A stretch of 64,000 nucleotides of DNA, taken from positions 15,586,085 through 15,650,084 of the forward strand of contig JALPQD010000006.1 of the NCBI GenBank assembly GCA_023101885.1, written 5' to 3'. A program made the translations under genes and the position numbers. The DNA comes from Typhlomys cinereus (taxonomy: Eukaryota; Chordata; Mammalia; Rodentia; Platacanthomyidae). The notes below the pieces were generated by a model. It ran no database searches. It saw nothing but the letters and a program-made list of their open reading frames with translations, and was not told where the DNA came from. Below are positions 35,364 to 48,836 of the stretch, in pieces; position 1 is the first letter of the stretch; each line of letters begins with the position of its first letter.

Positions 35364-35379
35364 GATAGCCTGTTTTCTT
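35364..35379. repeat. L1 target-site duplication, left copy
   Basis: GATAGCCTGTTTTCTT, repeated exactly at 36453-36468. Confidence 0.97.
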
Positions 35380-36452
35380 TTTTTTTTTTTTTTATTTATT
35401 TTTTTATTAAAAATTTAATTATACATTTTAAAATTTTTTACCAGTTCCCTCCCTCCCCCTCTTCCCCCTCCCCTTCCCCCAGTGCCTCCCCCCCAATTCC
35501 CAGAGAGTCTTTTATTGTGTACGCCTAACTCTCCACTGGGTCCTCCTCTCCGATGACATATAAGGACCCAGTGGCATTTCCATAAGCCCTTTCTCTTGTT
35601 CCCCTTAAGCATAAGATCACTACTATGGCTGTCAATCCCTTGCCTCCAGGGGTCTCGGTGCCCTTAACAGATTCTAGACTTTATGAGGGCAACAGTGCGC
35701 TGGACATTGCGCAGGGCATGCAAAGTTCCATTATGATTGCTTTGGCCCCAACTATTGTTGAGAATCTTGCAAATCGTTGCTCCTCCCATCCTTTTGCTCT
35801 TACAATCTTACCGCCCCCTCTTCCGCAAATGTCCCTGAGCTCCAGGATGGGGAGAGATTAGGCTGTCCTAGTTCTATGTGATTGATATAGAGTCTCTGAA
35901 GTTCTGGATTGTGGTTTGTTGATTTTCTTTTGCAGTTTTGCTGCTCCTGCAATTCCCTTCACTCCATTCTGCTGGGCACTGTATGTCACCCCCTGGCCAG
36001 AGACAAAAAGCTGTTAAACTGGAGTCTTGTTGTAATAGCACATTCAAGGGTAGATGTAATAAGAGTAGGAAACCTCACTGAGGGAGGGGTCCATCACCCA
36101 TTTGCAAAATGATTACTTTTTATCTGCTAGACTATATGCCCTCCCCTTCTGGTGAGATCAGGAAAGAACGTCTGTGAACTTAACCAGGTTTCTCATTACT
36201 TACTTGCAGACCTTGATGGAGGCCTATTTTCTCTGCTGTAACATGGTCTCCTCTCTCCTTGTTTCTGGTGTGGCCCTCCTAACCCATCTCTCTTGTTCAT
36301 AATCCTTGCAATTACTGTGTTACATAGGTTTACTTTTGAGTATCTCAATGTGGGCTGGGTGAGTTTGGTACTAGGAGCCACCTATTAGGGAGTACATACG
36401 GCGCTTAATTTTCTGGGTTTGGGATACTTCACTTAATATAATTCTTTCTAAT
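35380..36452 (-). mobile_element. Young 5'-truncated L1 with 16-bp TSD
   Basis: A minus-strand insertion: a T-rich tail at the left (35380-35440), pyrimidine-rich complement of the 3' UTR G-tract (about 35445-35490), then UTR sequence up to 36452. Homologous in reverse to the 19.2 and 30.3 kb copies. The insertion point is exact because of the 16-bp TSD. Frames at 35415-35612, 35625-35861 and 35909-36112 are UTR and match frames in the other copies. Confidence 0.95.
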
Positions 36453-36739
36453 GATAGCCTGTTTTCTTATCTTTCCTAAATTCTACATTCCACTTGTTGT
36501 CTTTTGCTCTTGCTTCTGTGCCATGATGTGCCTTCAAGATCAGGAATGTCACTTATCTCTAATCCTTTTTCCTTTGCCACAACCAGAAAAAGAGTTTCCT
36601 ACATTAGAGATGCATACAATGGAATTCTACCAATCTGAATAAGTGACGATAATCTTTACACCTTGAGGCTTGGAAAATGAAGCTTAATTGTAGTCTCACT
36701 TGCCATCTAAGGTAATATACTTATAGACTGGACTTAGTT
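36453..36739. other. Unique intergenic sequence
   Basis: Begins with the right TSD copy of the L1. Nothing else recognised. Confidence 0.5.
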
Positions 36740-36806
36740 TGTTTTTATTTATTTCCTTTTTAGTGCTGGTAATAAAGTCAGAACTTTGTTCACACTAGGC
36801 AAGTGT
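36740..36806 (-). mobile_element. ID-like SINE fragment, interrupted by a hAT-like element
   Basis: TTTTTATTTATTTCC, AGTGCTGGTAATAAAGTCAG and CACTAGGCAAGTG follow the antisense ID pattern. The pattern stops where the hAT-like terminus starts, suggesting an older ID element was hit by the transposon. Confidence 0.45.
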
Positions 36807-37158
36807 GGCAGTTATCTGCATGTTGCCAATATTCATGACCAAACAGCTTAAGGGAACAAAAAGCTTTATTTGCTTAGTTAAGATCTTAATCCACTTTGGC
36901 AGAAGATATCATGCCAATGTTAAAGGCCACAGGACTAGCATGTCTGGCCAAGTATACTGAGGAATGCCAACTTCCTTAACCAGCTCTGTCTGCTCTAGCC
37001 TCCTGCCTTGGGGCTAGTGTCCCTCACCATGGACTGGATCTTCCTCATCAGTTGGTCTCCTGAAAGCTTGCATAGGGATTACCTCAACTGCAAATTTCTT
37101 ACAAATGTACCCAGAATCAATCCTTAAGTTATCAAGTTGATACCTGCTATTGACTATA
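36807..37158 (-). mobile_element. hAT-like DNA transposon remnant
   Basis: Starts TGTGGCAGTTATCTGCATG and shares TTCATGACCAAACAGCTTA, ACCATGGACTGGATCTTCC and a terminal GTTGATACCTGCTATTGACT region with the 3.9 and 26.6 kb copies. Confidence 0.6.
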
Positions 37159-37193
37159 GCTATAGCTATAACTGTAACTATAACTATGATAGA
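37157..37193. repeat. (TATAGC/TAACTA)n low-complexity repeat
   Basis: Degenerate six-base units at the end of the hAT-like element. Confidence 0.7.
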
Positions 37194-40100
37194 TCTATAC
37201 TGCTAGTATCTCATTCTAGGGTTTAACACATGAACATCTTTCATGGGGTATTCTTATACAGACCACAGATACCATTTGGGAGGATGGGCTGTGAAACGCA
37301 ATTGTAAGACATTGCTTCTTTGTATATAAACAGTAGGAAACATGAATTTTTCAAAATCTTCTCCCTCCCTGTACTACCTGTTGAACATTTCCTCTCTCTT
37401 TGAAATGAGACAAAAGGACTAATATCACTAGGTACTCTTCTCATTCAAAGAATCCATGGCTTCCATCTAAGTGGCACTTTGCACATTGCTCCTTGGAGAA
37501 TCTGGAGGATTCAGTTTCTAAGGTGAATTAAAGACTCAAAAATGGGAATGTGGCATAAAAAGTTAAATCTAGATTGCCAAGGTTCCCCCATCTCTGTAAA
37601 GCTGTTCCCCGCATTCAGTGTGTCCCAAAGGCACCCACATGTATAAAGGATAAAGCTATATATTGGGATAAATGCACAGGACAATCATCATGAGTTCACC
37701 AGTGTCTCCCCAGTGTCTAATGAAGGAACAACAGATCATTTTAGAGAACAGAGTTGGAGCATAGAATGGGAAGGGGTTAGAACTATAAATATTTGTTATT
37801 GTGTTCTGTACAAACGTATTCTGTAGCTGGACCTGGTAACCAAAGGCCCATGAAAACACAGTATGAGAAGAAACTTCAACAGTAGGTAGGATTTATTGTA
37901 CAATGGAAATAGCTATTTGTGGGACATCTGGCTCTATAGGATCTGAACACATGACAGAGTCAGATCTTGGAGAAGCAACTCTGCCATTGGCGGAAACCTT
38001 GTAAGAGGTTCTTAAGAATTCTTCCTACCACCCAACTGCCAAGAACTGGATGACTCCAACAATGTGCACAGAAATCTCATCATTCTTAATTCCATTACTA
38101 AAAAAAAATGTAGCTTAATATGATATTTATGTACAATGTTTATTCAAATCATGCCTAGGAAGAATTTTCACTAAGTGAGGGGAAACATTTCAAGATACAC
38201 ACATCTCTTATGTACTCTAAGGAAAGAGTTCATCTTACCTCATTCTTTAGATAAGGAAGTAGACCTGACCCATGACTTCTAAACTTCATTACTAGGGTCC
38301 TGAATGCCTTAGGAACCAGTGGATACTGGTGGTAGTGGGGGGATTAAGAAAGAACACAGATGAGGGAATGAGAAGGAGTAGTATCTATCCTTACATCCTG
38401 TTTTCAACCATAGAAACTCTACTTCAGTTCTCGAATTCCCATTGAAAGGGAGAAAACCCTAAAATTTTTTATTACCTATCAATAAAGAAGAAAGAAAATT
38501 TGTGGCCCAGATAAGCAATCAGATACAGAAGCAAAAATTTGCAGAGAAAAAAGGTATAAAATCCTTTCTCCTGCAGCTCATAGCCTCTTTTCCTAGACTG
38601 AAATTTCCTAGAAAATTCAACATGAAGCTTTCTGTGTATCATTCTGACTTGACATTCCAGCATTGTGTATAGCTTTCTGGCTTGCTCTGGAAGAGTTGGA
38701 GCACATACATTTTTAACATTTGTAGCGTGACTGTACTGTATTTCAAGTAACTCCATAGACATGCCTTGTGGAACCCTGAGGCTTTATGCAACTTAAATAA
38801 AAACCTGCTGCTCTAGAATATACTGCCTTCAGCGAAATTCATTCGAACAATTCCTAAGCGAATGGTACAAACAAACTTTCACAACTTTTTAAAGCAAAAA
38901 CTTTGCAAAAGAATGGCAGACTAGAGGGAGATGGAATGCCTGTAACTAATCACCAAAATAAGATAATCCTTCCAGTAAATAGCAGATTCTAAGATACTGT
39001 TAAGGGCTCTCAATTCAACAGAAAAAAATGTACACATGTACAGACAGACAAGTAATGAATAAGAAAATGCAAATCACATCACAATATATGTCAAATGGCA
39101 CATCTAACATTTTAAACTTATAAATCAGCTAATCCCAGAGGAATGATAGGATTATCACGATGATAGTGGTAATACATGTTCTGTCTGTCATAGTCTTGTA
39201 TGCTTTCTCATTGACTGGTACTCTATTACACATTGATCTTAATTAAGAGAATTTAGGATGTAGATATAAATGATCAAAGGAAAAAAACTCATTCAGGAAA
39301 TCAGTCCAAAAGCCTGTCTTTAGCAGAAGCAGGGTCAAGGAAGGGAACATTGTCACAAGTCAGTATTGTGCACAGAATATGGATCTTAGCAAATTCTCAA
39401 ATGCTATGATACACCTGCTAGCAAGTTAAGCACTCTGACGGTTGCATTACATTTTCTCCTGTGAACATGATATTATTCAACTGGAGTTCTGAAGGCAGCC
39501 TAGTGTCATTCTATCAGTGAATCCTGGAGTGCTGTTTTGCTCTATTCTTGAGGACAGAAAGGTCCATACGCTTTAGCTATGGCACTCTCACTTGGCAAGG
39601 TCGATATTCTGTTTTGAAAAGCAGTGAAGGCTGACTTCATTCAGCTGGAGGACCTTCTCAGTAGCTGTTTTCCTCCACGGAGCTAGTTCTCCAGAAGAGT
39701 CTTGTGGCACAGTAAAGACAGTCTTTGCCCTTGAGAAGGTATGGGGTTGTCAAGATGGGCTAATGAGATTTACATACTTTGAAACAATTAAGGAACCAGG
39801 GAGGACATGCATAATCAAGGACCAGGATTGTGTGGTGGTATGGTTCAGTGAAATTGGGGGAGGCAAGAAGCTGTACAGTTAGAAAGGCTTTTTACAAATT
39901 AAGTCTGAGTTAGTGTGGAATTAACACACCAGGAAGGTCAACATTAGAGATTGAAATAAAAAACAAAAATAACCGAGACACAAATGAGCTGTTTCCAGAA
40001 AATAGTTAAGGAGCCAATAAGAGACTTCATATTAATTTTTTCATCCATGCATTATTTTATTATTGCTCTAATAACAGACTGTATGATACATACTGCTAAA

Positions 40101-41097
40101 GTATGTGGAAAACAAAGAATAGAAGAGACTAGCTTTGTTTTTATTTTTCAAAGCTACAGAGATAGGTGTTTGATCTCTGACAAGATGTGTACGTGTTGAG
40201 AATAAGCATGGTATGCTGCAATCAACAACGGAAGAAAGAGTAAAGTTTACAATATATACAAGCAACCATGAGCATGGCTGGAAATATAAAATGGTGATGA
40301 AAGAGAACTTGAGAGAGGAAACTGAAATGGTACTTTGATCCAGGCTATGGAGAGGCACAAAGACTATAATGTGGCTTCTTTCCGGAGTTCAGCAGTAATG
40401 CCCTTGCTTTACACAGATACTATCATGTATACATTATTAGAGGAATTGGGAAATGTATCAAAACCAAGGATGGATACTAACTATCAACTGAGATACTGTG
40501 GAAATAACACATAGAAGTGTTTCATAACTGAAGGAACAACATAAAAACAGCATTTTAAAAGAATGAACTGTATTATAAGAAGAAGAAACAGAGTAAGGTT
40601 AGGATCAAGGCATGGAAGACCCGTAGGAGGTATAAAGATGAGCCAGGACTAGTATTGTGGCACGGACAGAAAAGGTGAAAGAATTGAGAAGAGATGCCTT
40701 TGAGGCTCATAGCCCATAATGTTGGGGAGTGGCTATATATATCTTTGGAAGGACTAGATCAAGTCAAACACATTCTGAATCTCTAAGGCTAAGCCATTTA
40801 ATATGTTGGTCAAGCATAAAAAATTGAGAAGGAATCTTTCTGAAGGCTAAACTCAACTATATCAGGGGTCATGCCCATTCAACTTCCATGTTGCATGAGT
40901 AATGAATTTATTATGTCAGTAGCTATTTGCTTTACAGAATAGTCCACATTTAGTGATCACATTGATATTTCCAGTTCTAAGGTCTCACATTTTATCAAGC
41001 TACAATGTAACCTGAGTAGAAATAGAGAAATTTAGATGGAGCACTTTATTCTCGGTGTATGTCTCTGCCTGTTTCTCTTTGTCTGTCTGTCTCTTGA
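37194..41097. other. Unique intergenic sequence, about 3.9 kb
   Basis: The longest stretch without a confident repeat. No gene, RNA gene or mobile element recognised. Frames such as 38472-38762 (96 codons) and 40068-40358 (96 codons), both minus, have no recognisable domains. Confidence 0.5.
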
Positions 41098-41690
41098 ATT
41101 GGTGAAGTCCTGGGCAAGAGGCTGGAGGAAAGGGGCTTTGACAAGACCTATGTGGTTCTCGGACAGTTTCTGGTGCTCAGGAAAGATGAAAACCTATTTC
41201 CGGAACAGCTGAAGGACATATATGGTGCCAATGCCAAGCAACCCCAGGACTGCTTTGTGTGCCTTTGAAAATGGTGTGATGCCTTCTTGTGATGGTGTCT
41301 AAGGACCCTCCTACCCCAGTCCCAGTATCCAATCTCCAGAGTTCAAAGCTGGGTGGGGCTCCTCCTCCTTTTCCTACAAAGGAAAACAGGATTGCTTTGT
41401 CACACCTCCTATGTACCCAGGATCTTTTGGGAGTTCTCTCCCTTCAGCGTTTCAAACCTTTTTGGAATTTTTGCCCTTCATGCATCACCCTTCCTCCTCC
41501 TCTTCTTCTTCTCTGTTCCATGTTCCATGGGGACAGACAGTTGCCCACTGTCTCAAGTAGATCTTAAATCCTTCTTTTCGGCTCCCTTTAGAATTTATTG
41601 GATGACATTTTGATCCTTTTTTGGTACAACAGTCACTATCTTTTATAAAGTTTTTAGACTCGATAAAGTCAGTGGCTTTCAAAAAAAAAA
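41098..41690 (+). pseudogene. Processed pseudogene of BANF1 (barrier-to-autointegration factor)
   Basis: The frame starting at 41098 reads [20 protein letters not shown], then [11 protein letters not shown] and further sequence that fits BANF1 from about residue 26. BANF1 is an 89-residue DNA-bridging protein of the nuclear lamina and chromatin, and this stretch includes its helix-hairpin-helix region. The first 25 or so codons are missing. An in-frame TGA at 41266-41268 replaces the expected Arg codon (CGA to TGA, typical CpG decay). After it KWCDAFL and the normal stop (41290-41292) still follow. The 3' UTR is also recognisable (GATCTTTTGGGAGTTCTCTCCC) and ends in ten As at 41681-41690, 14 bases after a GATAAA. 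No introns, with a poly-A end: retrotransposed by L1. I found no clear TSD. Not expected to make functional protein. Confidence 0.9.
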
Positions 41691-44324
41691 CATGCTAAGT
41701 ATTTGCAATGGTTGAGAATGATATTCTTGATATCAAGTTCATATGAAGAATGTGAACTTGAATCATTGATTAGACCCAGTTTTCCTATTAGATTACAAAT
41801 TTACCTGAGAATAAGTAGACAAGGAATCCCAAAAGGGAGAAAGATTACTTAGTAAGATATGGGTCATGTTATCGTATTTTCCTTATGTTCTGGATGCTAA
41901 GGAGAAGTTAGTATGAGTCACAAATGGATGTCTCCTCTTCTTTCCGCACCAGGACCTACAGAAGACTTTAAATACTGCCAAGAAGAAGACTGCCCTTAGT
42001 TCTCTATGTTAATGAAGAATTTGCACTGTGGCTTTCAGAATTATTGTGACTCTAACAAAGACATTCCTCTGAGAAAACGAAAGCATTACACTAATACTTG
42101 TGCAGCTGAGTCAGATGGAATAAACCTCACTGCAATTGGAAGCTTCCCTTCTATGCCCAGGTCATCACCAGCTCTTGGAAGAGGGGACAAAGGCTCAGAA
42201 CGCACAGGAGTTATTCTGTGGAAATACATCCATTTGTTCATATTTATTTCTTTTGCTGAGGGCTCAGTTTCATTTTCTTTCAACACTTCTAATATAATTT
42301 CCTTTGAAAATTTTCCATCTTGTGATTCAAAACCTGGAAGGCACAGGAGAGGTGGTGGCAGCTGCCATCTCAGCTGGATGAGACTCCTTCTTCTTCCCCT
42401 CCCTAGCAGATCATGGTGCTGAGGCTGAACAGACTAAAGGGCAAGAGTCCTGAAAGAGGGGCACAGCAGCTGTGATCAGTGTTCTTTCTCGCCTGAGGTA
42501 TGCCTGACTGTAAGGCTAAAGCTCCTTTTAAACACATGTACACATGCATACGTGTTTAATTATAAATATGCAAAAGTACTGAACTCGTTAGTGGATACTG
42601 CATAATCTTAGTCTTTAATAGAAAACAGTTATTGCTTTCAAACTTAAGTGTACAAATAAGCTTCATCTAAATTGTCCAAGATATTACATATAAGCTACAC
42701 AAAAACGATAATGCTAGAATAATGTGTTTGAATAGTACATTTTGCCTTTAGCAAATTGCACTCCAACATATTTATTTCTGATTTTATATTGTACTGAAAA
42801 GAAACAAACTTCCCTAGGCATTCTATAGCCTCAAGTACAAAACATACTGAAAATATTACTCATTTCTCCCATTTACCTGTTGTGCAGTAGTGGTATGTAC
42901 ATTCTTCCTGCTTAGAAGTATCTACATTTCTGTATTAGTGCAGGGATTATAAGCCAAATTATTTCTATGTGCTGACTGGATTAGATTTTACTCTCTTCAA
43001 ATGCCCTGGCTTCTCTCTGATTTCAATGGGAGTGCACCTGGGAGAAGGTGGTAAATGAAGCCTTATATTTCATAGAATATTTATACAGCTTTGAAATCAG
43101 ATAGATTCATGTTCTATTCTATACCACTGTGACTCTTCTATCCACTAAACTTTCACCAGTTTTGGAAGCAAAGTAAAGTATAGAAAAATGGGATAAACAT
43201 GAAATAAATTGAGGATGTGGCTAAGGCCATAATGCTTGAAGAAAAAATGCTAATCTTTTATGTGTCTTCTCCATTTGCTCTACTGAGAAATTGAATATTG
43301 AGAAATCAATGTTTAGTTCTGTGTAAGATTAGGGTGATAGAGTGGGTCTGTGCCAACCTGATACCACCAGATTTTTTTTAGCTATAACCCTTTCAATCCT
43401 ATTATATAAAATACAGCATTGAAAGTACTCACTATTCAATAATGCATTTTAGAACTTCATAAAATAATAAAATAGTTTTTTAGCGACACTATACAATTAG
43501 TGAAGACCACTGAGACTCAAGCTGTCCATACAAGCTTTGGTAGAAATTCTTAAAATAATCAGAAAATAACTAATAATATTAATGAAGTCAACAAACCCAA
43601 TGTTTCAATGCTTCATTCTGTAGCTAGGAGAGAGAATATGCATACATTTTAGGCTAGTAGCTTATTTGAAGAGATTTTAAGAATAACGTAAGAAAATGCC
43701 ATCTAGAAAGAGGATTGTAACACTGTACACATACTATTCTCAAGAGGGATCATTACAAAAAGCACTGAAAGGCATTTGAGGGAAAGCTCTGTAGTTCACA
43801 AAACGGTCCACAGTTCTCCTGATGGTGACTCTTAAGCATGACCTTTTCTGGGGAACTTCAAGTCTACTGGGAGATCTGGGTAGCCTGAAGAGAAGCTACA
43901 TGCCATGTAGAATAGTTTGACTGTTAGGAAATGAGGATACAACAAGAGCTAAGCCCAACTACACAGAAGTGCACAACAGCAAAATTGCTATAATTGGTAA
44001 AGAAACTGTCCCCAAGACTGTGTTCTGTTTAAAGTTTTCAATGAGAGAAACCATGTTCCACAGTAAGGGGAACACACTAAATAATATATATATATATATA
44101 TATCTCCTGACAAAACAATCTTAATGTAAAAATGAGCGGAGAGTTTATTTAATATCCTAACTTATGGATGGAGCATCAGACCTTAGCACAACACACTGTT
44201 AATTGGCACTTGTTTCCCTTCATAAGCATGTAGGTGACTTGAAGCCATAGTTTGCTGCTGCTATCCTGACTCAGAAAAGAGCACTGAGGGGCTGGAGCTT
44301 ATAATGTGGGAGTGGAGGGATCAA
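41691..44324. other. Unique AT-rich intergenic sequence
   Basis: Contains the window's longest open frame, 138 codons at 42006-42422 plus, which shows no recognisable domain, signal peptide or splice context. A (TA)n run lies at 44080-44103. Confidence 0.5.
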
Positions 44325-44945
44325 TCTCCAGCAATAAATCAAAAATACAAATATTCCAATGAGCAAATGGGCATTGAACCGAAAGAAGTTCAAATAGCCA
44401 ATAAACACATGGAAGAATGTTCAAACTATTTAGCTCTGAGGGAAATGGAAAAGAAATGGATACTTCACTGAGATTCTGTCTTTCCATAGTCAGAATGGTT
44501 ACAATCAAGAAAAATTCCCTTCAGGACCCAGGGAAAATAAGGAACATTATCTATTGGCAGTATGAAAGCAAGCTCATCCAGCCACAACTAAAACAGGTAT
44601 AGAATGTCTTTAAAATTTAAAATAGGACTTCCCTATGATCCAGCTATCCACTTCTAGATATATGTTGAAAAGGATCAAAGTCTTCTTATTATAGACATGG
44701 ATTACACACATTTGTTGGCCACTGCACCATTCACAATAACTAAGTTACAGAAACACTGGAATTTTACACATAAAGAAGAAATTATGGTATTCTCAGAAAA
44801 TAAATGAAACTAGATATAATCATGTTAAATAAAAAAAGCCTGTTTCATAGAGATGTGTGACAGCTTTTTTTTCCTACTGTGTCAGAAATGAAAGGAGTAA
44901 CAGGGGCAGCAGGAGAAAGAGGGAGAGAGAAAGAAAGGCTTACAG
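44325..44945 (+). mobile_element. Old L1 fragment (ORF2 end and 3' UTR)
   Basis: CCAATGAGCAAATGGGCATT, then CAATAGCC-type text, AAAATAGGACTTCCCTATGA and ATCCAGCTATCCACTTCTAG follow the last part of L1 ORF2. Frames are broken by substitutions and stops. Clearly older than the L1s with TSDs. Confidence 0.75.
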
Positions 44946-46267
44946 ATAATAAATGTTTTAAAAGACATTGCAAATGAAAATACTACAACTATTTTCTTTT
45001 TGCAATTAAGACGTGCTATTGCAACTATAAAGAGCAAAAGGGCTGATATTACTACTTGTAGAAAATATCAAAATTCAAAATTTAAAATGGGAAATGCAGC
45101 TATTGAATGCTTATTGCTTTCACTTCACTGTAAGATTGAACATTTATAAATCAAACATTGTAAACATCTATAGAGGAAATACATATGTCAAAGATCACAG
45201 TTGATAATGATGCATGGAAATGTGGAGACCAACTGATAAGTCAGGAAGAGAAAATGCTAAGAGGTACGAAGAAGCAGAAATCAGTGGAGACCACCTTGGA
45301 GTTTAAGTAGGTTGAAAAATTACTAAGAATAGGTAGTCCAAATACATGTTGAACTAGTTATTTTTAAATATATGTTACATTGTATTTAATAATTTTCATT
45401 TTATGGATCTATGGAATTTCTCTGTCAATGTATAGATTGCTTTATATATCTCTAGCCCAACTTAAGTGTGACATAGCACTAACCTTTTTTACAGTCTAGA
45501 AAGCTGCATTTGGGGAAATGAAGTAGCAGTTCCACGGCATTTTAATTTGATAAAGGAGGTCATTAAGAAATTAAATGCTACTATTGGAGAGAGTCAAGAT
45601 CACACTGATTTGAGGAAGATGCTCTGTTGTTACATTTGTGCTAATCAGAAAATTAGAGGCATGTGTGAAAAGAATTAACAGTTCAAACAAAGTGAGTTTC
45701 ATAAACTGTAATTGAGAAAAAAACTGTTTAAGAAATTTCAATGCATTCAAAGACAACAGTAAAAGTTTAGAAAGCCAGAATATATTAATTTAAAGAAATT
45801 TATAGGATAATAATCTAATACACAGACCTGATATTAAGTCTACCTAATATTAAGGACCTTATTTTATTTTTTTGTAATAAGCTGAATCATTGATAAGCTA
45901 TTGAGCTTTTTTTTCTTTTTTATTGTAAAATAGCATTAATTTCTTACATCCTCTAATAATAATCACTCTTGTCCCTTGAATATGGTATGAACATTAAATT
46001 GCATTTCACCTATAAAACATATAGCATAAACTTAATTATAATGTATGTTCAGAAAGGTAAATTGTTATCGCCATACTGCAAACTCAAATTATTTACTTCT
46101 TTTTATATTAATGCCTTAGAAAACATGCAGTTCATTTTTCCTCCCTTTAAACTCAGTGACTTTCAAAAATTTTTATAACTCTCAACAAGAAAATATCTTA
46201 GATCATAATCCTAAATGCCTACAAACATGCAGAATTGTAATCTTAATTAACGTAGTATAGCATTGGT
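44946..46267. other. Unique AT-rich intergenic sequence
   Basis: Nothing recognised. Confidence 0.5.
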
Positions 46268-48836
46268 TTGGCTTTTTTTTTCTCCCACATTTTACTTTTT
46301 TCCTAATCATATAAGCTCAATAGGTACCCTGGTCCTCTCCCACCCTTCTCCTCTTTTCAGTCATCTCCCCCTTTCCCCTTCCTTTCACCCCCCTCCCTTC
46401 CTACCCTTTTCTCAGTCCTCCCCTTTCCTCTCTCCTCTTTCTTCCTTCCCATCCCCTGGAGGATCCTTTTGTGTGAACACCAAACCTCCCTCTGAGTCTT
46501 GCATCTTAGTGAGGGGTAAGGACTCAGTGGCATAGCCCGGAGCCCCTTCTTGGGCTCCCTGTTAGTATGGGAACTCTATTATGACTGTTCAAAGCCTTTC
46601 CTCTAAGGATCCTACTGCCTGGAGCTTTCTCCCCTGTGATCTATTGTAGGTTTGGAGGGTTGTTGACATGCCAGCTATTGTGCAGGGCAGGCAAAGTCCA
46701 ATTCTGGCTGCTGCGGCCCTAACTTGTGTGGAGTACCTCCCCATCTTTAGGCCCTTACAATCTTGCTGCCCCCTCTTCTGCAAGGTTCTCTGAGCTTTAG
46801 GATGGGGAGAGATTTGGCTGATCTGGTTCCAGTTGGTTAATGTAGGGTCTTTGGTGTTCTGAATTACGGTTTGTTGCTTTCAGTTTTGCTTTTCCTGTAC
46901 TGCCCTTGGCTGCATCCTGATTGGTATCGAAGGTCACCTCCTAACCAAAGATAAAAGACTGTTTAAATGAAGATCATAAGATAAGAGGACACTCAAAGGT
47001 AGATGAAAGAATAGGAGTAGGACACAGCAGTATGTATGGGGGAGGGGTCATTGTTCCATTTGCAGGATGGTTGCCATCTATTTGCCTCTTTGATTGGTGA
47101 GAACAAACCTGTTCAGTCCCAAGTGATCAGGAAGGAAAGCAAGAGTAAACTGCACCAGGTGTCTCAGTACTTATATGCAATACTTGACCATGGCCTATTT
47201 TCTCTACTGAAGCATGATCTCCCATCTCCTTTTTATTGGGGGGAGAACTTTCCCTTCCCTCCTGTGTATAATCCTTTGTGATTACAGTAAGTATTACAGA
47301 GATTTACCTTTGAATATGTCATTAAGTGGTTTTGGAACTAAGATCCACTTATCAGGGAGCACATATGGTGTCTACCTTTCTGTGTCTGGGATACTCCAAT
47401 CAATATAATTTTTTTCTAATTCCATTCATTTTCTAGCAAATTTCATTAATTCATCTTTTTTGATGGCTGAGTAGTATTCATTGTATAAATATATCACATT
47501 TTCATTATCCATTTGTCAACTGTTGGGCATTTGGGTTGATTCCATGATTTTGCTATTTTAAATAGTGCCGCTATGAAAATGGTTGTGAATTTCTGCATTA
47601 TGAGGGATTATTCCCAGAAGTGGAATAGTAGGATCATATGGCATTTCAATCTTTAACTTTTTTAGAAATCGCCATACTGATCGCCGGAGTGGTTGTATAA
47701 GCCTGCATTTCCACCAGCAATTTGGTGTTGTTTGTATTGTGAAGTTTTGCCATCCTGACTGGGTTGAAATGATATCTTAGAGTAGTTTTGATTTGCATTT
47801 CCCTGATGGCTAAGGATGTAGAGCATTTTAAAGATATTTGTTAGACATTTCAATTTCTTCCCTGGAAAAGTTTCTTTTGAGTTTCCAGGCCCATTTTTTA
47901 ATTGGGCCATTTATGTCCTTGGTGTTTAGATTTTTAAAGTTCCTTGTGCACTCTGGATAATGGAGCTCTATCAGATATTTGGTTAGTGAAGATTTTTCTC
48001 CCATTCTGTGGGGTGCTTTTTTGCTCAGTTTACAATCACTTTAGTTGAACAGAAGCTCTTTAATTTCATAAGATCGCATTTGTTAAGTGTTGGTTCTAGT
48101 GCCTGTGCTATTGGATTTCTGTTTAGTGACTGTTGCCTTAGCCCAATCAGCTTGAGGGAACCCTTTCAACTAGGGTTTTTATAGTCTCAGGCCAATATTC
48201 AGGTCCTTGATCCATTTAGAATTAATTTTTGTGCATGGTGACAAGTATGGGTCCAGTTTTAATCTTCTGCATACAGATATCCAGTTTTGCCAGCACCATT
48301 TGTTGAAGATGCTATTCTTTTTCCATTGAATTTTGTTAAAGATCAAATTTTGTCAAAGATCAAATGGCTGTAATTGTGTGGGCTTACATCTGGGACTTCA
48401 ATCCTTATCCATTGATCTACGTGTCTTTTTTGGAGCCAGTACCAGGCTATTTTTATTACTATGGATTTGTAGTATAGATTAAGGTTTGATATGGTGATAC
48501 CTTCAGCAGTGTTTTTGTAAATCAGGATTGTTTTTTTGCTATCCTGTGCCTTTTGTGCTTCCATATAAATTTTGAGATTGTTTGGTCAAAGAATTGTTTT
48601 GGGATTTTGATTGGTATAGCATTTGATCTGTATATTACTTTTGGTAAGATGGTCATTTTTATGATGTTAATTCTGCTGTTCAAGGAGCGTGGGAGGTCTT
48701 TCCACCTTCTAGTGTCTTCTGTAATTCCTTTCTTTAGGGTTTTAAAGTTATCATTATAAAGGTCTCTCACTTCTTTGGTTGGATTTGTACTAAGGTATTG
48801 GTTTTGACTTTTTAAATTGACTTTTTGACTCACCAA
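46268..48836 (-). mobile_element. 5'-truncated L1 with ORF2 C-terminus, antisense
   Basis: The 3' UTR lies at 46268-47400, its polypurine tract complemented as CCTTCC-rich DNA at 46330-46460. It is related to but more diverged than the three younger UTR copies. From 47400 to 48836 the reverse strand encodes the ORF2 C-terminal region in broken frames. 48836-48522 reads [27 protein letters not shown] and [20 protein letters not shown]. 48564-48343 reads GITISNLNLYYKSIVIKIAW and HVDQWIRIEVPD. These are the conserved segments after the reverse transcriptase domain. The catalytic reverse transcriptase and endonuclease are absent, so it cannot move by itself. Confidence 0.93.

Noticed and set aside
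42006..42422. 138-codon open frame, longest in the window
   Set aside because: No recognisable domain, composition or signal peptide, and a second frame overlaps on the other strand. A frame of this length is expected by chance in 64 kb.
44288..44300. GGGGCTGGAG, the first bases of the SINE head
   Set aside because: Sequence after it does not follow the SINE, so it is a chance match.
46263..46535. 90-codon Pro/Ser/Phe-rich frame
   Set aside because: Complement of the L1 3' UTR polypurine tract.
48522..48836. Functional L1 ORF2
   Set aside because: Only the C-terminal part remains, in broken frames, without the endonuclease or reverse transcriptase catalytic regions.
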